DNA of 64,000 nucleotides. Origin: Bolinopsis microptera. Its lineage: Eukaryota; Ctenophora; Tentaculata; Lobata; Bolinopsidae. The first letter of the stretch is position 1. Each line of letters starts with the position of its first letter. Shown here piece by piece: positions 47,595-59,407 of this stretch. The translations under genes and the position numbers were made by a program. The stretch covers positions 12,138,303 to 12,202,302 of the forward strand of contig NC_087075.1 in NCBI RefSeq assembly GCF_026151205.1. The letters are read 5' to 3'. The notes beneath the pieces are model-generated. The model saw only the letters and a program-made list of their open reading frames with translations. It was not told where the DNA came from and made no database searches.

Positions 47595-50500
47595 CTAATC
47601 ATTATCAGACAGGTAGAATTCAGCGTGACTATCGTTTGGATCTGTGGGTAGCATTTCCGACCATAGGTGATCCTTAAGTTTGGCCTTGAAGATATCAGGA
47701 CAGCTATGGTCTCTTATTTCGAGAGGAAGTTTATTCCAGAGCAGATGTGTCCGATAAAAGAATGATTTCTTAAGGAGACTGCTATTACACTGTGTTTGAA
47801 CAAGAGTCGTTACATAACTTAGGCTGTCATGGTGACATGATCTTAAGCGTGTGCTTCCTTTGTATAGTTGTAAGTAATTAGGAAGCTCTTGTGTGCATAC
47901 ACCATTGACTATTTTGTGAAACAAGGTCAGGTCATTCAATTCAAACCTCTTGCTGAGAGGAAGGATTTTCAATTGATGACATTTGTAAGTATAGTTTTCA
48001 AAGGACTGATAGCTTGTGAATTCCTCATCAAAAATCCACTTAATACACCTTTTTTGAAAAGCATCCATCTTATCTAGTTGTGTTTTATTAAATGGACGCC
48101 AGATTTGGGAACAGTGTTCAAATTGACTTCTAACAAGTGCAAGGTATAAATTTCTTCTTCGTCTCTCATCTTGGACAAATGAGCAAGTGCGTTTCAGCAG
48201 CCCAAATTTTTGGTTAGCTTTGGACAATATTTTAGTTATGTGTTCTTCAAAACGAAAGCCCTGATTTATAACGACTCCAAGATCTGTTTCCGTACTGGTG
48301 TAATCTAAGGGAGTATTACCGAGCAAATATTGAAATCTGATAAATGGAATAGGTAATATCCTACTGCTGAATTTCTTTCCAGGAATAGAGAGGACTTTAC
48401 ACTTTGATGGATGGAATCGCATCTTATTTTCTATGCTCCAAGAATTAAGTTCATTTATGTTATTCTGAAGTGTGCAATAATCGTTGTATGATTTAATAGG
48501 ACTCCATATTTTCGTGTCATCAGCATAAAGTACCAAATTTGTGCCTGAACTTAATCTCATGGGAAGATCGTTTATGAATAAGACAAATAGAATGGGACCT
48601 AGGACGGAGCCTTGAGGAACTCCAGACAAAACAGGTTTGATCTCTGAATGTCTACCATCAACTAAAACACATTGTTCCCGTTCACTAAGATAGTTGGTTA
48701 GGAATTTGAGTAGCCTTCCTTCAATATTAAAGACGAGTTTAAGTTTCTTAAGAATAAGATCATGATTTACAGAATCAAAGGCTTTAGCAAAATCAAAGTA
48801 AATGATGTCTACACTTATAGTCGAACAGTCATTGAGGGATAGCGTGACACTGTCAATAAAGTTAATCATATTTGTGGTACAAGATCTGTCTCCAAGAAAT
48901 CCATGCTGTCTATCATCAAGAAGATGCATTGTTTTATTCAAGAGTTCCTGTTTAATAAGGCGTTCAAATGTTTTCATTATAAGACTAGTTAGGGAAATCG
49001 GCCGATAATTCTCAATGTCCTCCTTACTACCCTTCTTGTGAACCGGAACTACGTGAGCCAGCTTCCATTCAGTTGGAATAATACCGGAGTTATATGATAT
49101 CTCAAATAAAATTGAAAGTGGGCAAGCGAGACTACCAGCACAGTTCTTCAGTATCTTACCATGGATACCGTCAGGGCCGCAAGCTTTGTTAGAATTAATG
49201 TTCCTTAAGAGATGTTTTATATTCTCTGCACAGAAAGTTAAGTCGAATTCAGTATCACTTCTCCAATCAATATCAATATCATACTTAGATTCGTCAGAAA
49301 ATTGTTCTGAGAAATACTGATTGAACATATTTGCTTTGTCTAATGGAGATTCTCTGTATGTTTCTCTAAGGTACATCCTATCCGGTATTCTTGAATTCTT
49401 TGAAGAGGATTTTACATGCGACCAGAATTTCTTTGAGATCAATGCAGGGTCATCATCGTTATATAGATTATCGTTCATCTTCTGATCAGATAGATTTTTG
49501 AACTGTGTTCTTAGTGAGCAAAACTTAAAATAATCCTTTTGTTGGCCGGTTAGTTTCCACTTTTCATGAGCTCTTTTTTTCTTCAAGTATGCCTCATGGG
49601 CCTCTGAGTCAAACCAGGGATTTCTATATGCTAACTTTAAAGTAATAGTTGGGATATGCTTTGAGATACTTTTCGATATTACAGACTTTAAGGCAAGCCA
49701 ACAATATTCAGGATCTCCTAGCTTTAAAAACATAGCATTCCAGTCAATAGAATTCAAGTCTTCGTTAATGGCCGTCCAGTTTGCCTTCTTAAAGTTGAGA
49801 ATCTTTCTTTTAGGACATTTAGAATAAGTGATTTTTGTAGCAACTTTAAAAGCTATTGGATAATGGTCAGATTTGCAAGCACCGTGACCCTTCAATACCG
49901 TAAGATCTCTTACTAAATTTTTACAATTACTCAAAAGAAGGTCTAGTATGTTACCCTTAACATGTGTAGGACTACTTATACATTGATCTAGATCAAAGTT
50001 ATGGAATGTTGTAATGAAGTCCTCTTCAATTAAACTAGAAGGTGTAACAATTCCGTCCTCAGAAAACCAATCTACTCCATTGAGATTAAAATCACCAACG
50101 ATGAAAAGTTTTTTAGGGCGTTTGCTTGAGTAGAAAGACTTGATTGTACTGGCAATACTTTCATGGTTTACTGTTCCTAAAGTTCCGACTCTGTAAACCA
50201 CACAAAAAATGTATTTACTTTCACCTATGTTTATTTCAATAGCGGCCATTTCGGACCCCTTACGTACAGACAGTCTTTTGATTTCAGCTTGAATATCAGA
50301 TCTGATTGCTATCAAGACTCCTCCACCATTTTTCCTATATTTTTTCGGATTGTTATCATCAGGTGGATGTGATACTTTTGAGCGATCATTTCTAAATACT
50401 TCATAGTTAGAGCTTTGAATGACCTCTCTATCCATTACAGAGTTTTTAAGCCAAGTCTCTGTAAGCAGAATAACGTCAGGATGTGAATCTTCAATATGTG

Positions 50501-51170
50501 CATTAAGTTCATATATTTTGGATTTATCAAGATGAGGTTGCTTACTGTTAAGTTGAGAAAACGGTATCAAGCCTTGAACATTCTGATAATAGACTGATAT
50601 GTGATTAGGGCCGGGATTAAGCATACTAGGGTTTGATATTGCAATAAGCAAGAAGTTTAAGGTCAATAGAAGTAAAATCGACATACTCAGAACTTGCCTA
50701 GATGTGCTAGTTACTGCACCAAACACTATATTAGCGGCAGTCAGCCTTTCAACTCGGTATCTCCGACTGAGTCTTTGGTACTGAGTAAAGATGAAGTTCT
50801 TAATTGCAAAACCAAAGATATACAGGTATGCACAATTAATATGAGACACAAGTGGGAAGGCCTTACTGGTATTAAAGTAGAATCTACTGGGATGAATAAA
50901 CCTATCAATCTCATTGGACTCTTTCGAGCTTGTTAAAATCATACCAATTAGACAAAACATGATGAACAAGTGCAGAACATAGATACCAATGTTAGATGGT
51001 CTAGAATTGAAGATAAGTGCATCTTCAAATATCCTAGTCCTGATATCCGATCCAAACCTAACCCCCCTACCCCAAGCAGAACTATCCACTTGACAGGAAT
51101 TCTTTGGTGCTCTAGAATTACAAAAGCAGCCGATTCGCATCCTGTAAAGTGTTAGATCGATCATTGTCAA
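47595..51170 (-). CDS. LINE ORF2: apurinic-type endonuclease and reverse transcriptase, 1,191 residues
   Basis: Makes the nick and copies the element's RNA at the target site. An N-terminal extension of about 185 residues has three hydrophobic stretches (about 61-80, 110-130, 160-180). The endonuclease/exonuclease/phosphatase domain (about 190-440) shows YYQNVQG, the catalytic Glu in LLTETWLK (Glu238), GDFN (359-362) and the SDH motif (434-436). The reverse transcriptase (about 650-930) shows NYRPISLTS, motif A FDFAKAFDSV (792-801), motif B SGVPQGSVLGP (849-859) and motif C YADD (882-885). The C-terminal region (about 930-1191) has the usual Cys/His-poor LINE tail with RSQFEHCSQIW. All catalytic residues are present and there is no break. 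The true start could be internal, since the first ~180 residues are unlike the family core. Confidence 0.93.
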   Translation of the reverse strand: MTMIDLTLYRMRIGCFCNSRAPKNSCQVDSSAWGRGVRFGSDIRTRIFEDALIFNSRPSNIGIYVLHLFIMFCLIGMILTSSKESNEIDRFIHPSRFYFNTSKAFPLVSHINCAYLYIFGFAIKNFIFTQYQRLSRRYRVERLTAANIVFGAVTSTSRQVLSMSILLLLTLNFLLIAISNPSMLNPGPNHISVYYQNVQGLIPFSQLNSKQPHLDKSKIYELNAHIEDSHPDVILLTETWLKNSVMDREVIQSSNYEVFRNDRSKVSHPPDDNNPKKYRKNGGGVLIAIRSDIQAEIKRLSVRKGSEMAAIEINIGESKYIFCVVYRVGTLGTVNHESIASTIKSFYSSKRPKKLFIVGDFNLNGVDWFSEDGIVTPSSLIEEDFITTFHNFDLDQCISSPTHVKGNILDLLLSNCKNLVRDLTVLKGHGACKSDHYPIAFKVATKITYSKCPKRKILNFKKANWTAINEDLNSIDWNAMFLKLGDPEYCWLALKSVISKSISKHIPTITLKLAYRNPWFDSEAHEAYLKKKRAHEKWKLTGQQKDYFKFCSLRTQFKNLSDQKMNDNLYNDDDPALISKKFWSHVKSSSKNSRIPDRMYLRETYRESPLDKANMFNQYFSEQFSDESKYDIDIDWRSDTEFDLTFCAENIKHLLRNINSNKACGPDGIHGKILKNCAGSLACPLSILFEISYNSGIIPTEWKLAHVVPVHKKGSKEDIENYRPISLTSLIMKTFERLIKQELLNKTMHLLDDRQHGFLGDRSCTTNMINFIDSVTLSLNDCSTISVDIIYFDFAKAFDSVNHDLILKKLKLVFNIEGRLLKFLTNYLSEREQCVLVDGRHSEIKPVLSGVPQGSVLGPILFVLFINDLPMRLSSGTNLVLYADDTKIWSPIKSYNDYCTLQNNINELNSWSIENKMRFHPSKCKVLSIPGKKFSSRILPIPFIRFQYLLGNTPLDYTSTETDLGVVINQGFRFEEHITKILSKANQKFGLLKRTCSFVQDERRRRNLYLALVRSQFEHCSQIWRPFNKTQLDKMDAFQKRCIKWIFDEEFTSYQSFENYTYKCHQLKILPLSKRFELNDLTLFHKIVNGVCTQELPNYLQLYKGSTRLRSCHHDSLSYVTTLVQTQCNSSLLKKSFFYRTHLLWNKLPLEIRDHSCPDIFKAKLKDHLWSEMLPTDPNDSHAEFYLSDND

Positions 51171-51349
51171 AAATTTAATTCAAATGTAATTTAAAATATG
51201 CATACAGCCTACCAGTGTGAACCATTGGGTTGCACCCTGGCAATTAAAAATCATTTGTGTTAATGAAAACATATTTCAAAATTGTTCAACCCTGAATTGA
51301 CTCCATTACCGCAGCACAGTAGGTATCAAATTTTTAATTGAATTGCGGT

Positions 51350-52690
51350 TTAGAAACCAAGAGGATTGAACCATTTTGAATGAATAATAAATATGTAGAA
51401 TCTTGCAAGAACACCCATGCCTTTATTATTTGGGTGAATATCAAAACGCTGTTTCTTAGTGTCAAAATGCGGGAAAAGTCTCGTGTTGATGCAGCCCCTA
51501 GCATCCAAGAAAGCAGGAAAGATATCTAAGAAATAATGCCTATACCGGGAGCACATATTGTAAATCAGATTGTTCATTCGAATAACATTTCTCTCAGTAA
51601 ATTTACAACCATTAGGATTAATTGGAGGAACAGATTGAAACCATACTTTTGCAGTTGGAAGTATCAACTTTATGGAACTCATTAAACTAGATACCGCACT
51701 TTTAAGATGTGCTATTCCATTATCACAGTACCGTATATCATTAGTACCAACAGACACAAATAATTTAACAACTTCTAAATTAGGGTTATCTTTCACGAAT
51801 TTCTCGATATCTCTCTTGACCTTATCAAGTTTACTGCCTCCAACGGCGATGTTCTTAACTACTTGCTTATTCTTTCCTAACAATTTTTCATCTAATCTAG
51901 CAGCAAAAGAGTCCCCAGCAACAAGAACAATCTTCTGCTTTTTCGTGACTTGTTCATTGACTTGGGATAAATCCACTTGATCCTCTTCAGGAGGTTTAAT
52001 CTTACGGAACGAGAGACTAAAACGTACTTGTTCATTTTCACCGACAACATTACCAGAATAAACTGCATGTCTCATTTTAGATTGAGCACCAGGTTTCATA
52101 ATGTTCATGGTTTTATCAGTGGCTCGTAGCACATGATCAGGACTATCGCTGTTTTTATTACTATCAAGAACGATTGAAAGTTCTCGTGGTGCACCTAGTG
52201 AAACAGTACAAATTGAGCTAGTCTGAGATATGAGTGGCTCGTTATCACGATGGAGTCGGAGAGTAGACTTGCTCGATGCATAACGAGTTATCAGGCAGGA
52301 GTCCATATCACCAGATGTTGAAGGGTGATTGTTAACCACTTCCATGAGCTTGCAAAAATTGGGGTAATCGTTTATAGGAATTGGTTTGTTCATAACATGA
52401 CCATAGTTATAAGAATGAGTGGTCGGACTAAGCCACTGAGTAGTGACTGGACGACCCCTCTGTTTTCAGTTAAGAGAGTCAAGCTCTTTTCGGAGGTCAT
52501 CACAAAGGGTTTTGTCCAAGTTAAGGTCGTTAACATGTTCAACAAGGGATACACTGTCATCAGACGAGGCAGTAGATTCTGCAGCAGATTCAGAAGCAAC
52601 GTCGAGGGTTAGGGCTTCCAACATTGCACGTTTTTCAGCTAGAGTGGCTGTTTTGAGAAGATCGACGAACACTTTGGGTAATTCTTGCAT
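51350..52690 (-). CDS. LINE ORF1: acidic N-terminus, AlkB-like dioxygenase domain and SGNH esterase, with in-frame UGA
   Basis: One reading frame of 446 codons broken by a single UGA at 52468-52466. Part 1 (52690-52466, 74 residues) is acidic and Ala/Ser-rich. Part 2 runs to the stop at 51350. Numbered from its first Met at 52393, it has the AlkB-like 2-oxoglutarate/Fe(II) signature: HxD at His48/Asp50 (RLHRDNEP), distal His109 (KMRHAVYSG) and the co-substrate pair Arg124-x5-Arg130 (RFSLSFR). The N-terminal strand of this domain (YNYGHV, PIP) lies upstream of that Met, so the domain belongs to the continuous frame. The SGNH domain follows, with GDS (160-162), GG (185-186), GTND (216-219) and a C-terminal DIHPN (Asp318, His320). 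SGNH esterase in ORF1 is known for CR1; an AlkB domain beside it is, to my knowledge, uncommon. The UGA is either a disabling mutation or a readthrough site. Confidence 0.8.
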
Positions 52691-53191
52691 TGTTTGTCGA
52701 AGTAGGACGCCAGGTGATCAAGGGGCAGATCAGGAGTACAGCAGTGTCGGCAGGACAACTATCAGTGATCAGAGACCTGGGAAATAAAAGGGCCGAGCAG
52801 ATCATGTAAATAAAAGGATCAATGACAAAAGAATGAGAGTGAAGGGAGATCTATGTAGAGTAATAGTTAGTAATGAAAACTATCAATCAAAATGTAAGTG
52901 AGCTAGAAAATTGGAAATTGAATAAATGAAGTTAGAAAACTGACCTTGTTAAGATTTCAGAGATGTCCCAGCCAAGCTGGGACAGAGAATAAAAGACTGC
53001 CGTACACCGCTACACTGCCTCACTACCCCCGTCTCAACCCGGGACACCGGCTGACTTTACTCCAGCGACATTCTGTCCACGAGTGGACCCATCGTCTTAG
53101 CCATGCCTCAAATTATTTGTTATATAGTAGTGTTGAAAGTATTAAACGGATAAATAATGCATAGGTTTAATATCATCCTTGCTTAATGCAG
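52691..53191 (-). other. Probable LINE 5' region and its upstream flank
   Basis: No long ORF on the minus strand. Sequence up to about 53100 looks like the LINE 5' UTR, but the boundary is not visible. It includes a small hairpin 'ccagccaagctggg' near 52968. Confidence 0.4.
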
Positions 53192-53510
53192 TGGCGTAAC
53201 GTTGCCTGTTCATGGCACCCCCCGCCGAAAAAGCGCCCCACTGTTGGCGCCCCCTCCCCTTTTGGTGCCCTCCCTAAAATTGAACAAATTAGTTGATTTT
53301 AGAGGATACGCCGGTAAAATCTCTAAAAAAGTGTGCATCTATGACTATAGCAAAACGCGCAGTTTTGCTAGTATTGTAGTTAAGTTTTCGAAATTGTCCC
53401 ACATTAAAACGACAATTCGGCGCCCCCTAAGACGGCGCCCCCTAAGACGGCGCCCCCTAAGACGGCGCCCCCAGACCCCCCCCCCCCCCCCCCGTAAGGT
53501 TACCAGGTTA
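53192..53510. mobile_element. Degenerate relative of the hAT-like MITE
   Basis: Begins 'cagtggcgtaacgttgcctg', like the element at 44878 ('cagtggcgtaactttgcctg'), and continues with similar 'gcgcccc' tracts. The right end is lost or rearranged. A 15-bp tandem repeat 'ggcgccccctaagac' (about 53419-53471) and a poly-C run close the region. No ORF supported. Confidence 0.6.
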
Positions 53511-53579
53511 TGGGTTAAGGTGTATAGAAAATCCTGGTTTTTCTACGCACGCCGAGTGCCGACGTGAAGAATTAGATGC

Positions 53580-53760
53580 CAACTAAAGTGTGCCAACTAT
53601 GGTGTTATTCATATGGTGGGTCAGCTGCATGGTCTATTCTCGTTCAGTTAACTGAATCAAGGCAGTAAGGTAGTACCGTCATGAAAAGTCGGGGTGAGAG
53701 CGGGATTTGAACCAACGACCTTATGGTATTAGTATTAATGAAATCCATTTCCGATTAAAT
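53580..53760 (-). other. Possible tRNA-derived SINE fragment
   Basis: The minus strand carries GGTTCAAATCCCGC (complement of 53700-53713), a good match to the internal B box of RNA polymerase III promoters. It is followed by about 120 bases that look like a SINE body (CCCCGACTTTTCATGACGG). An A box was not found at the expected distance, so this is a fragment or a chance match. Confidence 0.3.
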
Positions 53761-56700
53761 TGTATATCCACACGATTCAATAAGGCGGGTTTTATTGACA
53801 CAAAGTAGGTAACTTGTAAAATTAAAATTGGTCGCGGAATTCGGCAACGCAATTTTGTTGAGTACATTAATTACCAACTTACCATAACAGTAGCTTAGAA
53901 GCGCGGGGTAACGCTAAAGTCACAAACCACTGCAGGTTTCATTAATTTTCCCGAATAGTTGTTCTTATAGTTAATGGTATTATGCCAGCTCCTCGGCAGG
54001 AACGGTTCCCCACTACATGCATCATGCATTCTTCCGGTCTACTATATCGCAGTGCTCAGCTATTTTAGTTATTATAGTGTCCTTGTTAATATTGTGGTTA
54101 CGTTATATTGTTCTGGTGTTACTGAATATTGATAAGCAAGTATTACAAATTAAGTGCCGAAACGGTAGGTTATCTTTCGTTATATATTATCTTTGGTTTT
54201 TTCTTTCATGAAAAACAGAGGGGTACGAGGAAAGGGCTTATGAAAATGTAACCTTAATTTTAATAATCTTCTTCGGCTATTCCTTCAAGTGCACTGCTGT
54301 TATATTCGTTGCCAATCTCTTAATCTAACGCTGCAGGTTATAATTTTCATAGCAAAATAAATAAATAGCAACAGTTTAGTTTTGCAGCCAGATCTTGGTT
54401 TAATCTTGTCGAATTTAAACTATTGAAGAGGTCTTTAAACTTTTGGTAGTTATACCATTCAATTTTATTCCTTCAACTGAACTGCCATCAACTTCTACTG
54501 CTAGTATTTTCTGACAGAATTTACCTCCCTCCACTACAGTACCTTTTATAACTGGATATTATTAAACAAAGAAGTGTTCCCAGAACCAATACTAATTTTA
54601 AATTTCAAGTATACAATCTGTAGAATGTACTATTACAAGTGTACAATCTGTCGAATGTACTATTTATCAATATCTTATTCTCATTCTGACGCTCATTTAA
54701 TTTTTCATTTTCATAGCAGAATTAATAAATACTAGGTAATCAATTAACAATAACAATCAATTTGCAGCAGCTTTTACAAGACATGACCCGGATCTTGATT
54801 AATTGAATTTGTCGAATTTGAAGAGCTCTCTTAATCTTATTTAGTCAATTCATTAAATTTTAAAGATCGACTCCAAATTTATAACAAAAATCTTCCAACG
54901 GCCATTCGAAGTGCATTCTATATGAATATCTCTCTAGACGGATTTTCTTTAAATAGCTCTAGATTTCGTAAATTGTGTACCATACTTTAATTAACCTGAG
55001 GACTTCAGGCCAGAGGCCTCTCACTTTGCTGAAGCTTCAATTGGTAATTCTCGGAAATATAGGCTGCAGCGCCCTCCAGTTATAATTGAGGGAATCAGTA
55101 CCGATAATACCCATTTTTATTAAGTTATGTTGCCATCATGTCTGCCAGCTTTCAGGAGCCATAAATCAAGCAGCCATTGATTAAATTAAACTGATAAATT
55201 CCCACTAAAACAATTCCCATAGACATGATTGGGTGTTACTAGTATCAGATGTTACAATTTACAAGGTTTAGAGCGAGTATATGGTTAGATGGTTCCCGCG
55301 AAATCTCAGGGGTTACTTTCAGGGACACACCTCGAGGATAGGAGTAGGAGTAAATTATAGTTCACCAGCTAGTTAACAGCTAAACTAGCTGGTGAACTAT
55401 AATTTAAGGGGGATGATACTATATTATGTAATGGATTTCGGAGATATCAATATGCGTTAGGTTATTAACCGGTACGTGAAGTGCTGAGATCTGCTAAATC
55501 AATCTTAAGTGCACAAAGTGTTTAAGGAGAAATTAGTTTGACGGTTGGATAAGTCTCCACGAAACTAGCTGGTAAGCTACAATTTGGAGAATGATATTAT
55601 TATAGTATACTCAAGCAAGTTGTCGGAAATTATCGCGCGTAGCACTCAGAATCCAAGGTATTATTGGATTTTATTGAAGATCGGATTTTACTCTTTATAT
55701 TAACTTGGAACTGGATCTGTAGGAGAGAAGGCTTGATAATTTTTATTCATTTGTTCACATGTGACGTACAAAACCTAATCGTTTTGACCAATAGAGACTA
55801 TATACAAATATTTATATTTTATAAACAATGATAATAACCACGTATTATTTGATCTGTCAAGAAATGATATTTGGCTATTGAGGAGTGAGGACCCCACGTA
55901 AATTTCAAAACATCGAGAACCCACCGATTTCGTACAAATCAGGCAATATGGAAATACCCAAAACGGGCGTTTTGTGATTTAGCAAAAATCACATTTTTTT
56001 TCTGTTTCGAAATTTTTCGAGTTTGACCAAAATCAGGTTTTTGAAGGGCAAATAATTCGATGAGCTTTATTTTCGGAGCACCCCTAAACCGGGATAACTT
56101 TTGAGCAATTATTATTAGTTATTTACTATTATTATTATCAACTATTATTAGTTATTTATATAGCTATTTACTATTGCTGTAGCATCTTCTATATTGGAAC
56201 ACTTTTTATGTCAATTACCAGATCTCTCGAGAGGTTTATTACGAAATTCTCCCATAGAACTGCATTACGATAGGTGATAAGATTAAATGATAATCTTTGA
56301 TTGATATCGTTAAGTAGTTTGTGAATAAAACTGTAGAAGCCGCCGTTGATTAAATTAATCACGTTTAAAAGTCTGGAGTTTGGGGGTGTGAAGTCTGGGA
56401 ATATGGGGTTTCACCATGGTCATTGCTGATACAGGGTGGCCCAGAAGTAATCGCCCACACGCAACCCTTTAATAACTCACGTAATTCTTTTTAGAATTGC
56501 ACAGAAATTTCAGAAATAATAGATATGGGTCAAACTTAGATTTCCCTGAAAGTTTCGTCAAATTCAACTAATTCCAGTGGGTGTGACACGCCACTCCCTC
56601 TTTTTATTATTGTCACCATAAAGTGAGAACGCTTTCAGCTAAGAACTTCAAAGTTTCTAGACACATTTTGCTTGATAATTGAACTATTGAAGTCTGCTTT

Positions 56701-59405
56701 CCCAAAATTTCAAGTTGGTTGTTCACAATTTGACCGAGTTATGACCCTTTAAAGATCTTGCAGATACGTGATACGTATCTTCACTCAGCTTATTATTCAA
56801 TATTTTTATTGTAAAAATAATAATTCGGATTCCAGAAATTGAGAACAGTGGCGTCGTCAGTGGGTGTAGAACACTTTCACCATCTCCCACTTCCTCGTTT
56901 GTCACACACAATCAGCAATTAATTGGAAATTTTGTGACGCAAAATTTGCATGCCCCGATAAAAAGTGACCGTTAAACTTGCTGTCTAGTCACTTTATGCT
57001 TTAAAAAAGAAACTTCGTAAACCTATGTCTAGTAAATTACTGTCCAAAATTAGGTAATCCACCTGAACTTAAAGATCTTTGCCGTATGTAAAGTAGGGCA
57101 GAGTTTACTTCCCCTTAAAAGTAAGACATGCAAACACATTCACTCAACCGTCTTTTACAATGTTTATATCTCTATAAGTATAACATACTATAAGCTTATA
57201 AGACTATACTTCAATCATTCTGACGCAACATTTCACACGCATTGAAGGTTTAGACTTAGGTACTTGTATTGTCATTAATAACATGCCGCTGCCAATTCGA
57301 TCAGAAAATTAACCTGGAACTGTTCGAGCATGAGATTTGTCTGATCGATTTCAACTTAATATGACAAGCAACCTTTGATTTTAAACCACATTGAGGTCGA
57401 ATTACAAGACAATGTCTATTATCCACCCAGAAATAAGCATTTAGGGCCGTATTTTAATTGACCAATCTTTAGGTCATACTTAAACAGCAGTTTAAGGAGG
57501 AGGTTGCACTTAAAAATAAGTTTAACTGCAAATTCTCTATTAAGTGTCACTCTTAATTTTTAAGGGTGAAACTCAGTTTGACATTATAGATCAACCATTC
57601 TGACGCACTATTTCACAAGGACCATGACTTTAAATAAGGGCTTTGTATATCTCGGGAAGGGTACAATTTGGACAGCTTTAGTGAAGGTTTAGACTTTGAA
57701 ACTCGTAACTAATATTGCTCTCTCTGGTGATGAGACTGGGAGACCATTTGATTCGAGTTAATATTATGGACTTTCTTAACTTGTGACTAATTTCTTCCTG
57801 ATTTTTGTGAGCCCCATCACAATTAAATTATGATTGCGACTAATCGTTTATTTCCGGTTCATGTCCTTAGCCTTGCTCTAAAATATGGATAATGGATAGC
57901 ACACATAAAAATGGTTGATACCGTTGGTTTATAATCCAACGGATGGTCCTAAAATTTAGGAGAATACAGATTTCTGGCCCTTTCGTCCTGAGATCATATT
58001 GTATAATAGCAGAGTAAAAGTACGACTAGATCCTTGATATAATATTGTGAGTAGCCGAATTATAATTGCTGCAACAGATACTAATTGGACGACAGTTTAG
58101 ACGGAAGCGGAGTTTTAGGATCCAGGAAAACTGGCTTGAGGGAATAAATTCTGAATTAACTTGAACTGGGTTATCTATGACTACTATAAATCCTTTATTC
58201 TGATAATTAGCTACTTGTAGATGGAGTCGAGTGACTCGAAATCCCGTTCACTACCTTCCTCTAAACTTCGCTGTCGCACAGAACGGAGATCGTCTAACTG
58301 CACGCCGGCACTCCTAACTACAGCATCTAAAAATGTTAGTGGCCTCATTATCTATAGATCCTTAATTATGATAACAATTAGCTACTTGTAGCTTTGTAGC
58401 TGGGATCGGATGACTCGATGACTTTCATCCATTGTGCTAATTGTTGGTCGGTTTGGTTTTGGTTTTGGTTTAGCTGGTTAGGAAGCAAACTTGCCACATA
58501 GGTCCAGGATCAAAATTAAAGGGTGGGTCGGAGTAAATGACTTTAACCTCTCAACTGTTTTGTTGAAACCCAACAGAGAAGTTTAGTGAGTACTAATTGA
58601 TATTAAGAAATACGGTTGCAATATTCATTACAGTGGCTCAGCCTCAAGCCTCAATCATGGGCATGAATCCTATTATATGGCGTAACTAATACTATGCTAA
58701 CTTAATCTTACCAAATCACCATAAACTCTATGAAATTACACTATTTTATGGGATATTGACCAATGAAATTCGAATAATAAGTTATTGATATTATTAAAAG
58801 GTAAACCATACCGAATTAGATTACAAACCAGGCCTGTAGGAGGGTTGAATTTACCGCAATCAGGAGTTGACCTGAATCTCCAGGGGTGTCACATGTAATG
58901 ATGATTATAAAGTTGACGGGTTTACATTTGTTCAGTCAAGAAGAAAATATCGTATGATCGGCTTCATATCTAGATATATAAATAACCCCGTTTTCCTGAT
59001 AACCCGATGTGTCTTGCAGTATTATATTTATAGATATATGTAACCAGTAATAGTATTTATATGTAACCAGTAGCTCAGTATTAATATCATATGTAACCAG
59101 CTCGGCTTTTAACTTTTTAATTAACTACCATCATATGTTTATTATATGTATGTTTATTCACTTGGAAATGAGGATTTTCAGGTCAATAAACATCATATTC
59201 CCAATCTATTTGGCCTTGGGTAGGGTTGTACGACATCAAAGAGTTGCAGTTATCAAAAAAATGTCTTCTCGACCATAATTAATATTATGGTTTACGAGAA
59301 AATATTGCCTGCACGTGGGACTCGGGTTATCGAATGCTTGTTTAAAGTTCCTAGATATAAGTATACGATTTCAGAACCCGTCCATCTATTCGCGGTCTAA
59401 CACCC
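53761..59405. other. Long non-coding stretch
   Basis: No gene supported in 5.6 kb; ORFs are short and without domains. Features seen are the 23-bp inverted repeat at 55352-55405, a small duplication 'acaatctgt(a/c)gaatgtact' near 54610-54660, and an isolated 'acagggtggcccagaag' at about 56432 that resembles a transposon end without a visible partner. Confidence 0.45.
55352..55405. repeat. Perfect 23-bp inverted repeat with 8-base loop
   Basis: Arms at 55352-55374 and 55383-55405 are exact reverse complements, containing 'attatagttcaccagctag'. A diverged single copy ('ctagctggtaagctacaatt') recurs near 55565, so the arm sequence is itself repeated locally. Confidence 0.95.
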
Positions 59406-59407
59406 CT

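Larger units (their letters stand above)
47490..53100 (-). mobile_element. Nearly full-length CR1/Jockey-type LINE retrotransposon
   Basis: It reads right to left. The 5' region lies at about 52700-53100, ORF1 at 52690-51350 (one in-frame UGA), a 179-bp spacer follows, then ORF2 at 51170-47595 and a short 3' UTR. The element ends in a GT-rich tail (complement of the 'aacccaacccac' tract at about 47498-47522). An SGNH-esterase ORF1 followed by endonuclease plus reverse transcriptase in ORF2 is the known layout of CR1-clade elements. The intact 1,191-residue ORF2 suggests recent activity. Exact ends and target duplication were not resolved. Confidence 0.85.

Noticed and set aside
56432-56450. 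'acagggtggcccagaag' resembling a transposon terminus
   Set aside because: No matching inverted end or target duplication was found in the surrounding 2 kb.
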